Assembly (NCBI GenBank): GCA_030147945.1
Contig: JASBUL010000103.1
Location: forward strand, 1 to 64,000
DNA: 64,000 bases
DNA from: Oceanococcus sp.
GTDB taxonomy: Bacteria > Pseudomonadota > Gammaproteobacteria > Nevskiales > Oceanococcaceae
Reading direction: 5' to 3'
The position numbers and the translations under genes were made by a program. Below, piece by piece: positions 35,728 to 44,038 of the stretch (within the stretch, counting starts at the first letter, position 1; each line of letters starts with the position of its first letter). The notes under the pieces were generated by a model. The model worked only from the letters and a program-made list of their open reading frames with translations. It had not been told where the DNA came from and made no database searches.

Positions 35728-36687
35728 ATGGTGTATTCGAAAATTGTCGCGACAGGCAGCTACCTCCCCGCGCGTGTGGTCAGCAATGCCGACCTCAAGA
35801 CAACGGTTGAAACCTCGGATGAATGGATCGTTTCGCGCACCGGTATAGAGGCGCGTCATGTCGCCGCCGATGACGAAATGACCAGTGATCTGGCCGAGAA
35901 AGCAGCCCGCGCCGCCATGGCTGCGGGCGGGATCAAGGCTGAGGATATCGACCTGATCGTAGTGGCCACGACCACGCCGGACATGGTCTTTCCGTCCACC
36001 GCCTGCCTGTTGCAGAACAAGCTGGGTGTGCGTCAGGGTGCGGCGTTTGACGTGCAGGCGGTGTGCACCGGTTTCATCTACGCCCTGTCCACCGCCAATG
36101 CCCTGATTCGCTGCGGCCAGCATCGCCGCGCCCTAGTGGTTGGGGCCGAGGTCTTTTCCCGCATTCTGGACTGGAATGATCGGCGCACCTGCGTCTTGTT
36201 TGGTGATGGCGCCGGGGCGGTCATTCTGGAGGCCAGCGAGGAGCCGGGCATTCTGTCGGCACATTTGCACGCGGATGGCAGCCAGGGCGACATCCTGCGC
36301 GTGTCGGCCAGTCTGTCACGCGGCGAGTTGACCGGGCACCCGTTTCTGGAAATGGACGGTCAGGCGGTGTTCAAGCTGGCCGTGAGGGTGCTGCACGATG
36401 TCGCCAACGAGGCCCTTGGCCACAACAACATGTGCGGGGCTGATCTCGACTGGTTCATTCCGCATCAGGCCAATTTGCGCATCATCAAGGCGATGGCCAA
36501 CAAGCTCGGCGTGCCTGACGACAAAGTGGTGACCACGGTTCACCGTCATGGCAATACCTCGGCCGCATCGGTGCCGCTGGCCCTGGACACCGCAGTGCGC
36601 GATGGGCGCGTGCAGCGCGGGCATCAGGTCATGCTGGAAGGCGTTGGGGGTGGCATGACCTGGGGCGCGGTGCTGTTGCGTTACTGA
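35728..36687 (+). CDS. fabH: 3-oxoacyl-ACP synthase III
   Basis: The ATG at 35728 gives 319 residues beginning [18 protein letters not shown]. The catalytic triad is Cys113 (AVCTGF), His246 ([10 protein letters not shown]) and Asn276 (HGNTSAAS). [15 protein letters not shown] is the typical C-terminus. It condenses acetyl-CoA with malonyl-ACP to start fatty-acid synthesis. It is not in a plsX-fabH-fabD-fabG cluster; its neighbours are unrelated genes. It may be the only FabH of the genome or a second copy, which the window cannot show. Confidence 0.95.
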   Translation: MVYSKIVATGSYLPARVVSNADLKTTVETSDEWIVSRTGIEARHVAADDEMTSDLAEKAARAAMAAGGIKAEDIDLIVVATTTPDMVFPSTACLLQNKLGVRQGAAFDVQAVCTGFIYALSTANALIRCGQHRRALVVGAEVFSRILDWNDRRTCVLFGDGAGAVILEASEEPGILSAHLHADGSQGDILRVSASLSRGELTGHPFLEMDGQAVFKLAVRVLHDVANEALGHNNMCGADLDWFIPHQANLRIIKAMANKLGVPDDKVVTTVHRHGNTSAASVPLALDTAVRDGRVQRGHQVMLEGVGGGMTWGAVLLRY

Positions 36688-36688
36688 A

Positions 36689-37330
36689 TCAGACCGCTTC
36701 GTACAGCCCTGCGGCCTGATCCATGCTGATGTGGCCGGGCTGGGCCTGAACGCGTGCCAACCAGGTCCGAATATGCGGGTAGTCGGCCAGCGAAAAGCCG
36801 CCCTCATCGGCGACATGGGTGTAGGCGTAGAGGCTGATGTCGGCCAGGCTGAACTGCTCGGCAACGAAGAAGGCGCGGGTGCGCAGGTGCTGTTCCATCA
36901 CATCCAGGGCGGCGTAACCCTTGGGCAGGCAGGCGGCATGACGGGCCTTCTCAGCCTCCGGCAAGCCCAGATAGCGCTGGATGTAGCGGGCCACGGCAAT
37001 GGCCGGTTCATGGCTGTATTGCTCGAAAAACTGCCATTGCAGTATCTGTGCGTGGGCCCAGTCATCCTGCGGCAGCAAGGCGCTACCACGAGCCAGATAG
37101 TGAAGAATCGCATTCGATTCGGCCAGGGTCTGCTGCTGCGCGGTGACCAGCAGCGGGATACGACCATTGGGGTTCAAACGCAGAAATTCCGCCGTGCGGC
37201 TCTGGCCACGGAGAATATCGATGCGTTTCCAGTCAAACGGCAGGTCGAGCGCCCGACAACACAGAATCAGCTTGTAGCAATTGCCGGAATACACGTCGCC
37301 ATACAGGGTGACGGTTGCGGGAGTGGTCAT
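36689..37330 (-). CDS. Glutathione S-transferase family protein
   Basis: This 213-residue protein has the N-terminal thioredoxin-like domain (VTLYGDVYSGNCYKLILC, then NGRIPLLV with the cis-proline, and LAESNAILHYLA) and an all-helical C-terminal domain with FFVAEQFSLADISLYAYTHVA. The catalytic position is probably Ser15, in YSGN. Proteins like this conjugate or reduce electrophiles with glutathione. Its stop is one base from the convergent fabH stop, so the two share the terminator region. Confidence 0.93.
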   Translation of the reverse strand: MTTPATVTLYGDVYSGNCYKLILCCRALDLPFDWKRIDILRGQSRTAEFLRLNPNGRIPLLVTAQQQTLAESNAILHYLARGSALLPQDDWAHAQILQWQFFEQYSHEPAIAVARYIQRYLGLPEAEKARHAACLPKGYAALDVMEQHLRTRAFFVAEQFSLADISLYAYTHVADEGGFSLADYPHIRTWLARVQAQPGHISMDQAAGLYEAV

Positions 37331-37422
37331 GGCAGATCAGCCTGGGTCAGGTGCATGCGGATTATGCGACGGAATTGGCGCAGGTCCGCATTAAAGCTCG
37401 CGAAACCCGATGAAATCGAGCC

Positions 37423-38034
37423 TTGCCCTTGTCTCACCTTGACTCCGCACAGCCTGACGTTGCGTCCACCAGCGTGGACGATCCGGATGCGGCGCTGCTG
37501 GCGCGTATCGCCGTGGGTGACACGCGAGCCTTTGATCGTCTGGTCAGTCGTCATATCGACCGCATCGTGGCTTTCGCCCAGCGCATGCTGGGATCGCGTG
37601 AAGACGCCGAGGATGTTGCTCAGGAGGTGTTTCTCAAGGCCTGGCAGTGGGCCGGTCGCTGGCGCCCGGGGCAGGCGCGTTTCGCGACCTGGCTGCACAC
37701 CGTGGCGCTGAATGCCTGTCGCCAGCGCTGGCGCCGCTTTACTCCGCAAACCGATGAGTTGTCCGCCCATCTGGTCAGCCCGCTGCCGCAACCGGACGAT
37801 GCCCTGGATGCGGACATGCAGGCCGCGCGGGTGCGCCAGGCCCTGGCGGCACTGCCTGAGCGTCAGCGCGCTGCGATGGTCCTGAGTCATTATCAGGGCA
37901 TGAGCAATATCGAGTCCGCCGAAATCCTTGATGTCAGCGTCGAGGCCGTTGAATCCTTGCTCGGGCGTGCCCGGCGCAGTTTGCGCCAGCGCCTGCTGGC
38001 CGAGCATCAAACTCTTTCCAAGTGTGAACGATGA
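37423..38034 (+). CDS. ECF RNA polymerase sigma factor (RpoE/CnrH-like)
   Basis: Up to 203 residues are encoded from a TTG; a later GTG near 37475 is a possible alternative, so the start is open. Region 2 includes HIDRIVAFAQRMLGSREDAEDVAQEVFLKAWQ, cited only by its ends: about 43-76. WRPGQARFATWLHTVALNACRQRWRR follows at about 80-105. Region 4 is LPERQRAAMVLSHYQGMSN, then the helix-turn-helix LDVSVEAVESLLGRARRSLR. The gene overlaps the next ORF (ATGA), which encodes a single-pass protein of antisigma type. A periplasmic metal-sensor-like protein gene follows, an order resembling cnrH/Y/X. Confidence 0.9.
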   Translation: MPLSHLDSAQPDVASTSVDDPDAALLARIAVGDTRAFDRLVSRHIDRIVAFAQRMLGSREDAEDVAQEVFLKAWQWAGRWRPGQARFATWLHTVALNACRQRWRRFTPQTDELSAHLVSPLPQPDDALDADMQAARVRQALAALPERQRAAMVLSHYQGMSNIESAEILDVSVEAVESLLGRARRSLRQRLLAEHQTLSKCER

Positions 38035-38369
38035 GCATGAATCCACCTGATTATCGTCCCGATCCAGACGACCCGGACAAGGTCCTGGATCAGCTCCTCG
38101 AGAGCTATCGTGTCGAACCGGCATCGGCGGCTTTGCGTGCCCGGATTCGGGGTCAAATTCGTCCCGGCTGGCGCCATGCACTGCATGAGCTGGTTCAGGC
38201 GCTGGGCGGCTGGCGCGTGCTTGCGCCGGCTCTGGCGTTCAGCCTGTGCCTGGGGGTGGTCATGCCGCTGCTGGCCCCCGCCGGCACCGCGTCCACGGCG
38301 CTCAGCAGTGACAGCCTGAGTCTGTGGGAGCTGGGCCAGCTCAGCGAAAATACGGAGTTTGCGTTATGA
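38031..38369 (+). CDS. Single-pass membrane protein, probable antisigma factor
   Basis: This 112-residue protein has an acidic cytoplasmic head (YRPDPDDPDKVLDQLLES) and helices around 25-60. One membrane segment follows near 63-83 (VLAPALAFSLCLGVVMPLL), then a short periplasmic tail. That plan, right after an ECF sigma gene and overlapping it by four bases, is what an antisigma factor looks like. Its start codon overlaps the sigma stop and its stop overlaps the next start. It shows no sequence similarity I can name, so the call rests on topology and context. Confidence 0.75.
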   Translation: MSMNPPDYRPDPDDPDKVLDQLLESYRVEPASAALRARIRGQIRPGWRHALHELVQALGGWRVLAPALAFSLCLGVVMPLLAPAGTASTALSSDSLSLWELGQLSENTEFAL

Positions 38370-38830
38370 CTATCCAGCGTCCTGTTGCCCTGCTTCTTGT
38401 CGCCTCGCTGATGATCAATGTGTTCTGTGTCGGGGCTTTGGTCAGTCACTGGATTCGGCCGCAGCCGCCGATGGTGGGCCCCTTCGGACCGCCCATGAAG
38501 CATCAGCTGCCGCCACCGGCGATTGAGCTTTTTCGCACCCTGCGCAAGGCGCCGGATGGGCCGATGGGCGAAGCCATGGCCGTGGCGCGTGAGGCACGCA
38601 ACGCGGTGCAGACGGCCATGCTCGCCGAGCCCTTTGACAAGGCAGCCTTGCTGCAGGCGTTTGATGCCTTGCGTGAAGCCGAGAGCGAGCTGGCGCGCCG
38701 GGCCCAGCAGCGTATCGCCGAGCTGGCGTCACAGCTGACGGCTGAGGAACGCGCCGATCTGGCCCGCTTCAGAGCCGGGCGCATGGGGCCGATTTCCGGG
38801 CGTTTTCCACCGCCACCGATGCAGCCATGA
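38366..38830 (+). CDS. Periplasmic heavy-metal-sensor-like protein (CnrX/CpxP-like)
   Basis: The 154-residue product from the ATG at 38366 begins with an uncleaved-looking anchor (MTIQRPVALLLVASLMINVF). A Pro-rich linker follows, and then two long helices (about 55-135) with REARNAVQTAMLAEPFDKAA and LREAESELARRAQQRIAELA. This is the pattern of the periplasmic heavy-metal sensor (Metal_resist) fold, a helical hairpin. His is scarce (about two), Met fairly common. In Cupriavidus CnrX it relieves the antisigma factor when metal binds. The ligand here cannot be told from sequence. Confidence 0.8.
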   Translation: MTIQRPVALLLVASLMINVFCVGALVSHWIRPQPPMVGPFGPPMKHQLPPPAIELFRTLRKAPDGPMGEAMAVAREARNAVQTAMLAEPFDKAALLQAFDALREAESELARRAQQRIAELASQLTAEERADLARFRAGRMGPISGRFPPPPMQP

Positions 38831-39615
38831 CAGCTGCGAAGATGTTTCGATGGGCGGGCGGTCCTGGCGTAAGCCGGCGGACCGCGCTGGCCATGCTGGG
38901 TTCGAGCGGCCTGTTCATGGCCGGTTGCGGCTCGTCGTCATCCAGCGCCGAGGGCGACTCGACCGACCAGGCGCCGGACCAGCAGGCCTGTCTGATCGTG
39001 CCCGACGAATCTTCCGGGTCTTATCCGGCTGATGGCTCGGACAGCGCCAACGTGCTGGCCAATGCGGCGGTGTTTCGTCGCGACATCCGTTCCGATTTCG
39101 GTGGCGACAACACCCAGGACGGCGTGCCGCTGCAGCTGGATTTGACCCTGCTCGATGCGGACGGCTGCGCGCCGCTGGTCGGCGCCGCCGTGTATGTGTG
39201 GCATTGCAATGCCGCCGGTGCCTATTCCGCCTATGCCGGCCTGCATCAGGCCGATCACCGCAGTGCCAGCTTTCTGCGTGGTGTGCAGATCAGCGATGGC
39301 GATGGTCGCCTGAGCTTCGCCACCATTTATCCCGGCCGTCATGCCGGGCGTGCCACCCACATCTACGCGCGCGTCTATCGTGATGACAGCCTCAATCAGG
39401 TTCTGCTCACCACCCAGCTGGCGCTTGACGAGGACACCAGCGAAGCGGTGTACGCCTCGCGGGTCAGCTATGAAGACAGCGCCGCAACCCCGGCCACCGA
39501 CCATACGCAGGACGAAGCCTTCGGTGACGGTGATCAGGCCCAGCGCCTGAGCCTGGCAGACGATGGCGCGGGCGGATATGTTGGCCGGCTCAGCGCCGCC
39601 CTCAGCGTGCTGTGA
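38827..39615 (+). CDS. Tat-type lipoprotein with intradiol ring-cleavage dioxygenase fold
   Basis: This 262-residue protein has a Tat motif SRRTALAMLG (Arg17, Arg18) and a lipobox ending at Cys34. Motifs of the dioxygenase superfamily follow: CLIVPDESSGSYPADGSD, YVWHCNAAGAYSAYAG (ligand Tyr133) and FLRGVQISDGDGRLSFATIYPG. At 168-184 it reads TIYPGRHAGRATHIYAR, where relatives usually read PGWY and HIH. The Tyr and one His ligand therefore appear exchanged (His172, Tyr180). It is the last gene of the sigma operon and overlaps the sensor gene. Catalysis is uncertain. Confidence 0.85.
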   Translation: MTAAKMFRWAGGPGVSRRTALAMLGSSGLFMAGCGSSSSSAEGDSTDQAPDQQACLIVPDESSGSYPADGSDSANVLANAAVFRRDIRSDFGGDNTQDGVPLQLDLTLLDADGCAPLVGAAVYVWHCNAAGAYSAYAGLHQADHRSASFLRGVQISDGDGRLSFATIYPGRHAGRATHIYARVYRDDSLNQVLLTTQLALDEDTSEAVYASRVSYEDSAATPATDHTQDEAFGDGDQAQRLSLADDGAGGYVGRLSAALSVL

Positions 39616-40362
39616 TCAGCCGCCGGCCAGTTTGTCCATGTAGCGCTGGATGCCATCCAGGGTGTCTTGCTCGGCCCAGCGTGCGAACACCTCAGGGTTG
39701 AAGCGCTCGGCGGCGTTGTGCATGCGCTGCAGGCTTTCGTCACGCAGCATGGCTTTGGTCAGGCGGAAATTCTTGCGGTCGATGCCGCCCAGTTTGGCGG
39801 CCATGCGCTGGGCCCGCTCCATCAGCTGATCCGCTTCGCAGGCCTCGTCGATCAAGCCCTTGCTCACGGCGTCATCGGCCAGCAGGGTCTCGCCGCTGTA
39901 CAGGTGTTTTTGCAGATGCTGACGCGGCATGGCAAAGCGCATGAGTTCCAGCGGGGCCATTGGAAACGGCACGCTGACCATCAGCTCGGGTGCGCCAATG
40001 CAGCCTTTGCCGCGGGCCATGATGCGGTAATCCCCGGCCACGGCGAACATGCAGCCGCCGGCGATGGCATGGCCATTGACCGCGGTGATTAGCGGGGCCG
40101 GGAAAGCAAACATTTCGCGGATCACGCGATCCAGCAGGGGGCCAAATTCGGCGGCATAGGCGCGGCCGCCCTTGACCAGACGCGCCAGGTCCACGCCGGC
40201 CGAGAAAATGCTGCCGCTCGAGGTCAGAATCACCGCGCGCGCTTCGCTTAGCTCGGCGAACGTCTGCGACAGGGCGGTAAGCATCTCGATATCCGCGGCA
40301 TTGGCTTTGCCGTGATTGAGGGTGAGGGTGACGATGTCGTTGTCGGTGGTCTGTTCGATCAT
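39616..40362 (-). CDS. Crotonase-fold enoyl-CoA hydratase/isomerase
   Basis: This 248-residue crotonase has the oxyanion-hole segment SSGSIFSAGVDL and the second loop NGHAIAGGCMFAVAGDYRIM. The catalytic glutamate region GAPELMVSVPF has one Glu; the second Glu of true hydratases is not seen, so isomerase or related chemistry is also possible. It starts at an ATG at 40362 and its stop abuts that of the convergent dioxygenase-like gene. It is transcribed away from the VanX-like gene's end. Exact substrate is unknown; a role in fatty-acid breakdown is likely. Confidence 0.9.
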   Translation of the reverse strand: MIEQTTDNDIVTLTLNHGKANAADIEMLTALSQTFAELSEARAVILTSSGSIFSAGVDLARLVKGGRAYAAEFGPLLDRVIREMFAFPAPLITAVNGHAIAGGCMFAVAGDYRIMARGKGCIGAPELMVSVPFPMAPLELMRFAMPRQHLQKHLYSGETLLADDAVSKGLIDEACEADQLMERAQRMAAKLGGIDRKNFRLTKAMLRDESLQRMHNAAERFNPEVFARWAEQDTLDGIQRYMDKLAGG

Positions 40363-40425
40363 GCTCGGGCCAGATGGAAAGTTGGGGGCAGTTAAACGTG
40401 TGCAGGGCGTGCTGGCTTGCTCATT

Positions 40426-41106
40426 TCAGATGAGGTCGGCGCGGCCGTAGTGGGCCTGCGCCGCGCCGTGGCGCCAGGCCCACAGTTGATCACCGTAGCT
40501 GAAATGCCACCACTCGGCGGGATGCTGGACGAAACCTTCAGCGTGCATCAGGTCGAAAAGCAGCGTCCGGCGGGCTTGTACGTCGGCATGCTGCGGCTGG
40601 TCGCGGAAAAAATCCGGATGCGCGCGGGCGCTGAAATCATCGATGGGCGTGCCCATGTCCAGCTCTTCGCCGGCCGCGTTTTCCAGGGTCAGATCGATGG
40701 CCGCGCCGGTGCTGTGTGGCGGCGGTGTCGCGGGATCGTCACTGGGCTGGGCCCAGAAGGTGTAGACCCGCTCCCAGATCTGCGCCTCGCTGGCATGCGG
40801 GGTTTCCGCACGCATCGTGGCGTAGGTGTGATCGACCATGAACTGTTGAACCGCGTTGGGGCGGTAGGCATCAAACACCCGCAGTCGCCATCCGGGATGT
40901 TGACGCTGCAACGCCTCATGCACCCGGATCAGCCGCTGCAAGACACCCCGTCGCAGACTATGTGGCGTGCTGTCGGGGTAGGCGGCGCCCAGCGCCAGAT
41001 AGGGGTGAGGCTCCACCCGGGCAATCTCCGCAGGCAGCGCGTCCAGCGGTTCCGCGCAATCCTGAATTGGTATCGCTTGCCAGCTTTTTTTGTCCAACAG
41101 CTTCAA
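40426..41106 (-). CDS. VanX/DdpX-family D-Ala-D-Ala dipeptidase
   Basis: This 226-residue M15D zinc peptidase has the substrate-binding DAYRP (Arg82), zinc ligands His131 and Asp138 (PPHSTGAAIDLTL), and the catalytic Glu198 with His201 (AEWWHFSYGDQ). No signal peptide is visible, so it is cytoplasmic, like DdpX and VanX. It hydrolyses D-alanyl-D-alanine for reuse of wall material. No vanH or vanA ligase is nearby, so glycopeptide resistance is not implied. Its ATG overlaps the stop of the metallo-beta-lactamase-fold gene. Confidence 0.93.
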   Translation of the reverse strand: MKLLDKKSWQAIPIQDCAEPLDALPAEIARVEPHPYLALGAAYPDSTPHSLRRGVLQRLIRVHEALQRQHPGWRLRVFDAYRPNAVQQFMVDHTYATMRAETPHASEAQIWERVYTFWAQPSDDPATPPPHSTGAAIDLTLENAAGEELDMGTPIDDFSARAHPDFFRDQPQHADVQARRTLLFDLMHAEGFVQHPAEWWHFSYGDQLWAWRHGAAQAHYGRADLI

Positions 41107-42050
41107 AACCCGGCTTTGAAGACACCGCGCTCCAGCATAGTTTTCATCACCTCGGCATCGTGACCGGGCACCATAGCCAGCTCCGGCTCGCGCTTTTGCA
41201 GGGCGTTCAGAGCCTGAAACTGGTTGATAACCTGGGAGCGGTTTTCACGCACGATGGCGGTGATGAACAGCGGTCGTTCGCGCACCGCGTGGATGTTGCG
41301 CATCTGCCAGCTGACATCTCCGAGCAGCAGCACTTCGCGTCCGTCGGCCAGCTCGACGTAGACCATCTGGCTGCCAGGGGTGTGCCCCGGCGCCTTGATC
41401 AGCACCACGCCGGGGGCCAGCGCATGCAGGCTGTCATAGCGCAGAGGCTGATAATTTTCGAACACGCCCTCGGGGTAACGCAGCGGGATCATGCGGTCGG
41501 GGTGGGCGAATTGCTCTTCGGTGAGCTGGATACGGGGCAGCAACTCGGCCACCCGCGGATGATCGACGATGCCGCCGATGTGATCGAAATGTTCGTGGGT
41601 GATGACGATGCGCTCGGCATCGTCCATGGCTTTGAGCATGCGCTGGTAGGCGCCTTCATCAAAGCTGTTGACCATGAAGCCGGGCACGCCCTTGACGCTG
41701 CTCATCGCGGTATCCACCACGATGCTGCGTTCGGGGAACACCAGCTTGTAGGAGTAAATCGGGATGGGGGTGCCGCGCCAGGCTTCACCGGCCATGACCA
41801 TGGCTTCGGCAAAGCTGAACTCCGCCACCTGCTCAACCCGGATGTCCTGCACTTTGGGGCCGGGCAGGCTGGCTGCGGCCTGACGCACCGCGTTCATGTC
41901 CAGGTCATAACCGGGCGCCTCAGGTTGCGGGCTGTGCAGGACCAGCGGGTAGTAGCCGGCGGCCACCAGCAGAATCAGCACAACGGCTGTTTTGAACACA
42001 AAGCGCAGCAGACCGATCATCAAAGGGCTCGAAGATTGCAAAGCAGGCAT
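41103..42050 (-). CDS. Membrane-anchored metallo-beta-lactamase-fold hydrolase
   Basis: The ATG at 42050 follows CAGGTGCGAAAAG and gives 315 residues. The ATG at 42020 is an alternative. A membrane anchor spans about 20-38 (TAVVLILLVAAGYYPLVL). The metal motif is THEHFDH (His152, His154, Asp156, His157), with KAPGHTPGSQMVYV and LLLGDVSW, so the metal site is intact. The domain would face the periplasm. The substrate is not predictable; such proteins may act as lactonases, esterases or nucleases. Its stop overlaps the VanX-like start (ATGA). Confidence 0.88.
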   Translation of the reverse strand: MPALQSSSPLMIGLLRFVFKTAVVLILLVAAGYYPLVLHSPQPEAPGYDLDMNAVRQAAASLPGPKVQDIRVEQVAEFSFAEAMVMAGEAWRGTPIPIYSYKLVFPERSIVVDTAMSSVKGVPGFMVNSFDEGAYQRMLKAMDDAERIVITHEHFDHIGGIVDHPRVAELLPRIQLTEEQFAHPDRMIPLRYPEGVFENYQPLRYDSLHALAPGVVLIKAPGHTPGSQMVYVELADGREVLLLGDVSWQMRNIHAVRERPLFITAIVRENRSQVINQFQALNALQKREPELAMVPGHDAEVMKTMLERGVFKAGF

Positions 42051-42136
42051 CTTTTCGCACCTGCGCACGTGACGCAAGGGCGCAGGCGGGCTCGCGGATC
42101 GTGCGACAATCATTCGCCAGCGGAGGATCAACACAC

Positions 42137-42373
42137 GTGGAACTGGACAAGCTCAGTCGGTATTTCCCCAATCGCGTCATACGCCGGCGTATTCGCATGG
42201 CGGCGGTGCGGCGGGTGCGCAAGGATCTGATCCTGCATGGCAAGAATGAAGCCGAGTTGAGCGAAGACGATCTGGAATACCTGCTGGCCGATGCCGAGAA
42301 AGACGTCATCGCCGACATCAAACAGACCGGTTTGCTCGGTACCTTGGCCTTGCTGGGACTGAGCCTGTTCTGA
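42137..42373 (+). CDS. Small basic protein with C-terminal membrane segment
   Basis: The GTG at 42137 follows GGAGG at nine bases, giving 78 residues. The first part is very basic (YFPNRVIRRRIRMAAVRRVRK), the middle acidic (SEDDLEYLLADAEKDVIAD). The end is hydrophobic (LLGTLALLGLSLF), so it may be tail-anchored. I do not know the family. The stop TGA overlaps the start of the next ORF (TGATG). The pair could form a small membrane complex; that is inference. Confidence 0.72.
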   Translation: MELDKLSRYFPNRVIRRRIRMAAVRRVRKDLILHGKNEAELSEDDLEYLLADAEKDVIADIKQTGLLGTLALLGLSLF

Positions 42374-42759
42374 TGTCCTTGTACCGTTTTGCCCGCCTGA
42401 CCGCGATTCTGACCCTGCTGCGACGCTACCGCAGCCAGCTGTTTCGCATGCTGTTCGCTGCGCTGTTTGCGCTCATCACGGCCTGGCAGTATCAGGATGT
42501 GGCGCGTTTTCTAGATCAGCACCATCCGCAATGGGCGGCGCTGGCCTTGTTGCTCAAAACCCTGATTGTGTACGCGGCCTTGCTGTGGGTGTTCTGGGAG
42601 TTCAGCCGCATGCTGCGCGGGCCTCAGGAGCGCGCCCCGGCGCCGTCATCGCGCCCGGCTGCGCAATCCGCCACGCCGACATCTACGCCGAGTCGGCTGG
42701 ATCAGCTGATCGACAAGCCGCGTCTGCGCTCGCGCCGTCAGGACATCCTTGACGACTAG
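42373..42759 (+). CDS. Small two-helix membrane protein, unknown function
   Basis: This 128-residue protein has two hydrophobic segments (about 24-43 and 55-76), short loops, and a Pro/Ser/Thr-rich cytoplasmic tail with QLIDKPRLRSRRQDILDD. No family recognised. It is translationally coupled to the preceding 78-residue protein. Its 3' end overlaps the PepSY gene stop by four bases on the other strand. Confidence 0.72.
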   Translation: MSLYRFARLTAILTLLRRYRSQLFRMLFAALFALITAWQYQDVARFLDQHHPQWAALALLLKTLIVYAALLWVFWEFSRMLRGPQERAPAPSSRPAAQSATPTSTPSRLDQLIDKPRLRSRRQDILDD

Positions 42760-43490
42760 CGCTTGCGTGGCGCGGAGCGCAGCCACAGCCACAGTCCGCT
42801 TGCGGCGAGCAGGCCCAGAATGACGCTGGCGATGTCCATCACCAGCACGCCCCAGCGACCGGCGATGCGCCCGCTGTGCAGATCGGCGATGACCCGTTGC
42901 CAGGTCAGTTCATTGTGGCGCGCATGACGTGCAATGCGCGCGCCCAGCTCGGCTGGCAGCGCCGCCGGGGCGACATGCTCAAGCGCGGGGGCGTCACTGG
43001 GCGACCAGCTGAGCAGGCCGTCACGGCTCAGCCACCATTGGTTGCCGCTGCGCAGCCACAGCTGCTGGCCCTGGGCGCGCAGTGCCGCAACCGGGCCGGG
43101 CAGGGCGGTGCTGTCGAGCTTTTCGATGATCTCGCCTTGGGCGGTGGTCAGCAGGATCGTATTGCGGCTGGCCATCACGATCATGGGGGGCAGCCAGGCC
43201 ACATCAACCAGCGATTCAGCGGGACTGATCGCTCGCTCATTGAAATAAATCCGGCCGGCTGCATGGCTGACCCAGTGTCCATCGAGTGTCCAGCCCTGCT
43301 GCGGTGGCGTGATGTCGATGCCGTAAAGATCAAGAATGCTGTCGACCGCCACATAGCGCTGGTGCAGGCCCAGCGTGGCCGCGTGATTCATGAGGATGCC
43401 GGTGGCCACCAGCAACAGCACGAAGAGGCCGACCAGGGCGCCGGCACTGCGGTGCCAGCGGCGCACCCGCACGCGCAGGCTGTGGCTCAT
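42756..43490 (-). CDS. PepSY-associated transmembrane protein
   Basis: This 244-residue protein begins RVRVRRWHRSAGALVGLFVL, the pattern of PepSY_TM domains (W/H near the first helix). Membrane segments are near 17-35 and 215-237. The loop between them is a beta-rich periplasmic domain of about 175 residues. PepSY_TM proteins act in envelope electron transfer and iron reduction, often with an FMN-binding partner. The ATG overlaps the FMN-binding gene stop (ATGA). It is the last gene of the operon starting with a porin and a Fur-like promoter site. Confidence 0.88.
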   Translation of the reverse strand: MSHSLRVRVRRWHRSAGALVGLFVLLLVATGILMNHAATLGLHQRYVAVDSILDLYGIDITPPQQGWTLDGHWVSHAAGRIYFNERAISPAESLVDVAWLPPMIVMASRNTILLTTAQGEIIEKLDSTALPGPVAALRAQGQQLWLRSGNQWWLSRDGLLSWSPSDAPALEHVAPAALPAELGARIARHARHNELTWQRVIADLHSGRIAGRWGVLVMDIASVILGLLAASGLWLWLRSAPRKR

Positions 43491-44038
43491 GAGTGTGGGC
43501 GGTGACGATCGAGCAGCAAGGCCACCCGGGCCATGCGTCGCGCGGCCGAAACCGACAGGGTGGCGCCGGAGATGTTGTCGACCGGGCCGCTGAGGCGGTG
43601 TTGCTCGGTCAGGCGCAGGCGCTCGAACTGGCGGGTGAAGAAGTCATGGCGGATTTCCCAGCCACGGCTCTCACGATAGATCAGCACCCGGGTCGCGTGC
43701 AGCTCGCCGTTGTCGACCACAAAGCCCATGGTGATGGGCTGTTCCTTGCCGATTTCTTCAAGCACCCAGGCCGAGCGCTGGGCATTTGACCAGTAGCGCA
43801 CACGCGCGGCTCGGGGCGGATGCCCGAGGATGTCGCTGACCTGCTCGCGCAGCGGGCCGGTCAGCCACATCAGTTGCGCAGGTGGCGGCTCGCCGTCAAA
43901 GGATTCGGCGAGAAACTGATCCTGGCTGAGGTAAACGCCTTCAGCAAAGGCTGAAGGCGTAAACGCACAGGCCAGGATCAGGCACAGCAGCGCCCGGGGG
44001 CGCTTAGAACTGATAGCCGATGCCAAGATCGAAGCCAT
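43487..44038 (-). CDS. Secreted FMN-binding domain protein (covalent flavin)
   Basis: The start at 44038 overlaps the porin stop by about 35 bases; a TTG at 44029 or the ATG at 44053 are alternatives. The signal peptide includes LLCLILACAFTPSAFA. The FMN-binding domain ends with VDNISGATLS, the DxxSGAT-type motif whose threonine receives FMN from ApbE. QPITMGFVVDNGEL and RESRGWEIRHDFFTRQF are typical of the fold. An ApbE gene is not in the window, so it must be elsewhere. The next gene is the PepSY partner. Confidence 0.88.
   Translation of the reverse strand: MASILASAISSKRPRALLCLILACAFTPSAFAEGVYLSQDQFLAESFDGEPPPAQLMWLTGPLREQVSDILGHPPRAARVRYWSNAQRSAWVLEEIGKEQPITMGFVVDNGELHATRVLIYRESRGWEIRHDFFTRQFERLRLTEQHRLSGPVDNISGATLSVSAARRMARVALLLDRHRPHS

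Noticed and set aside
40426-41106. Glycopeptide-resistance locus
   Set aside because: Only the VanX-like dipeptidase is present; vanH, vanA-type ligase and vanRS are not. Many proteobacteria carry such a dipeptidase for D-Ala-D-Ala use.
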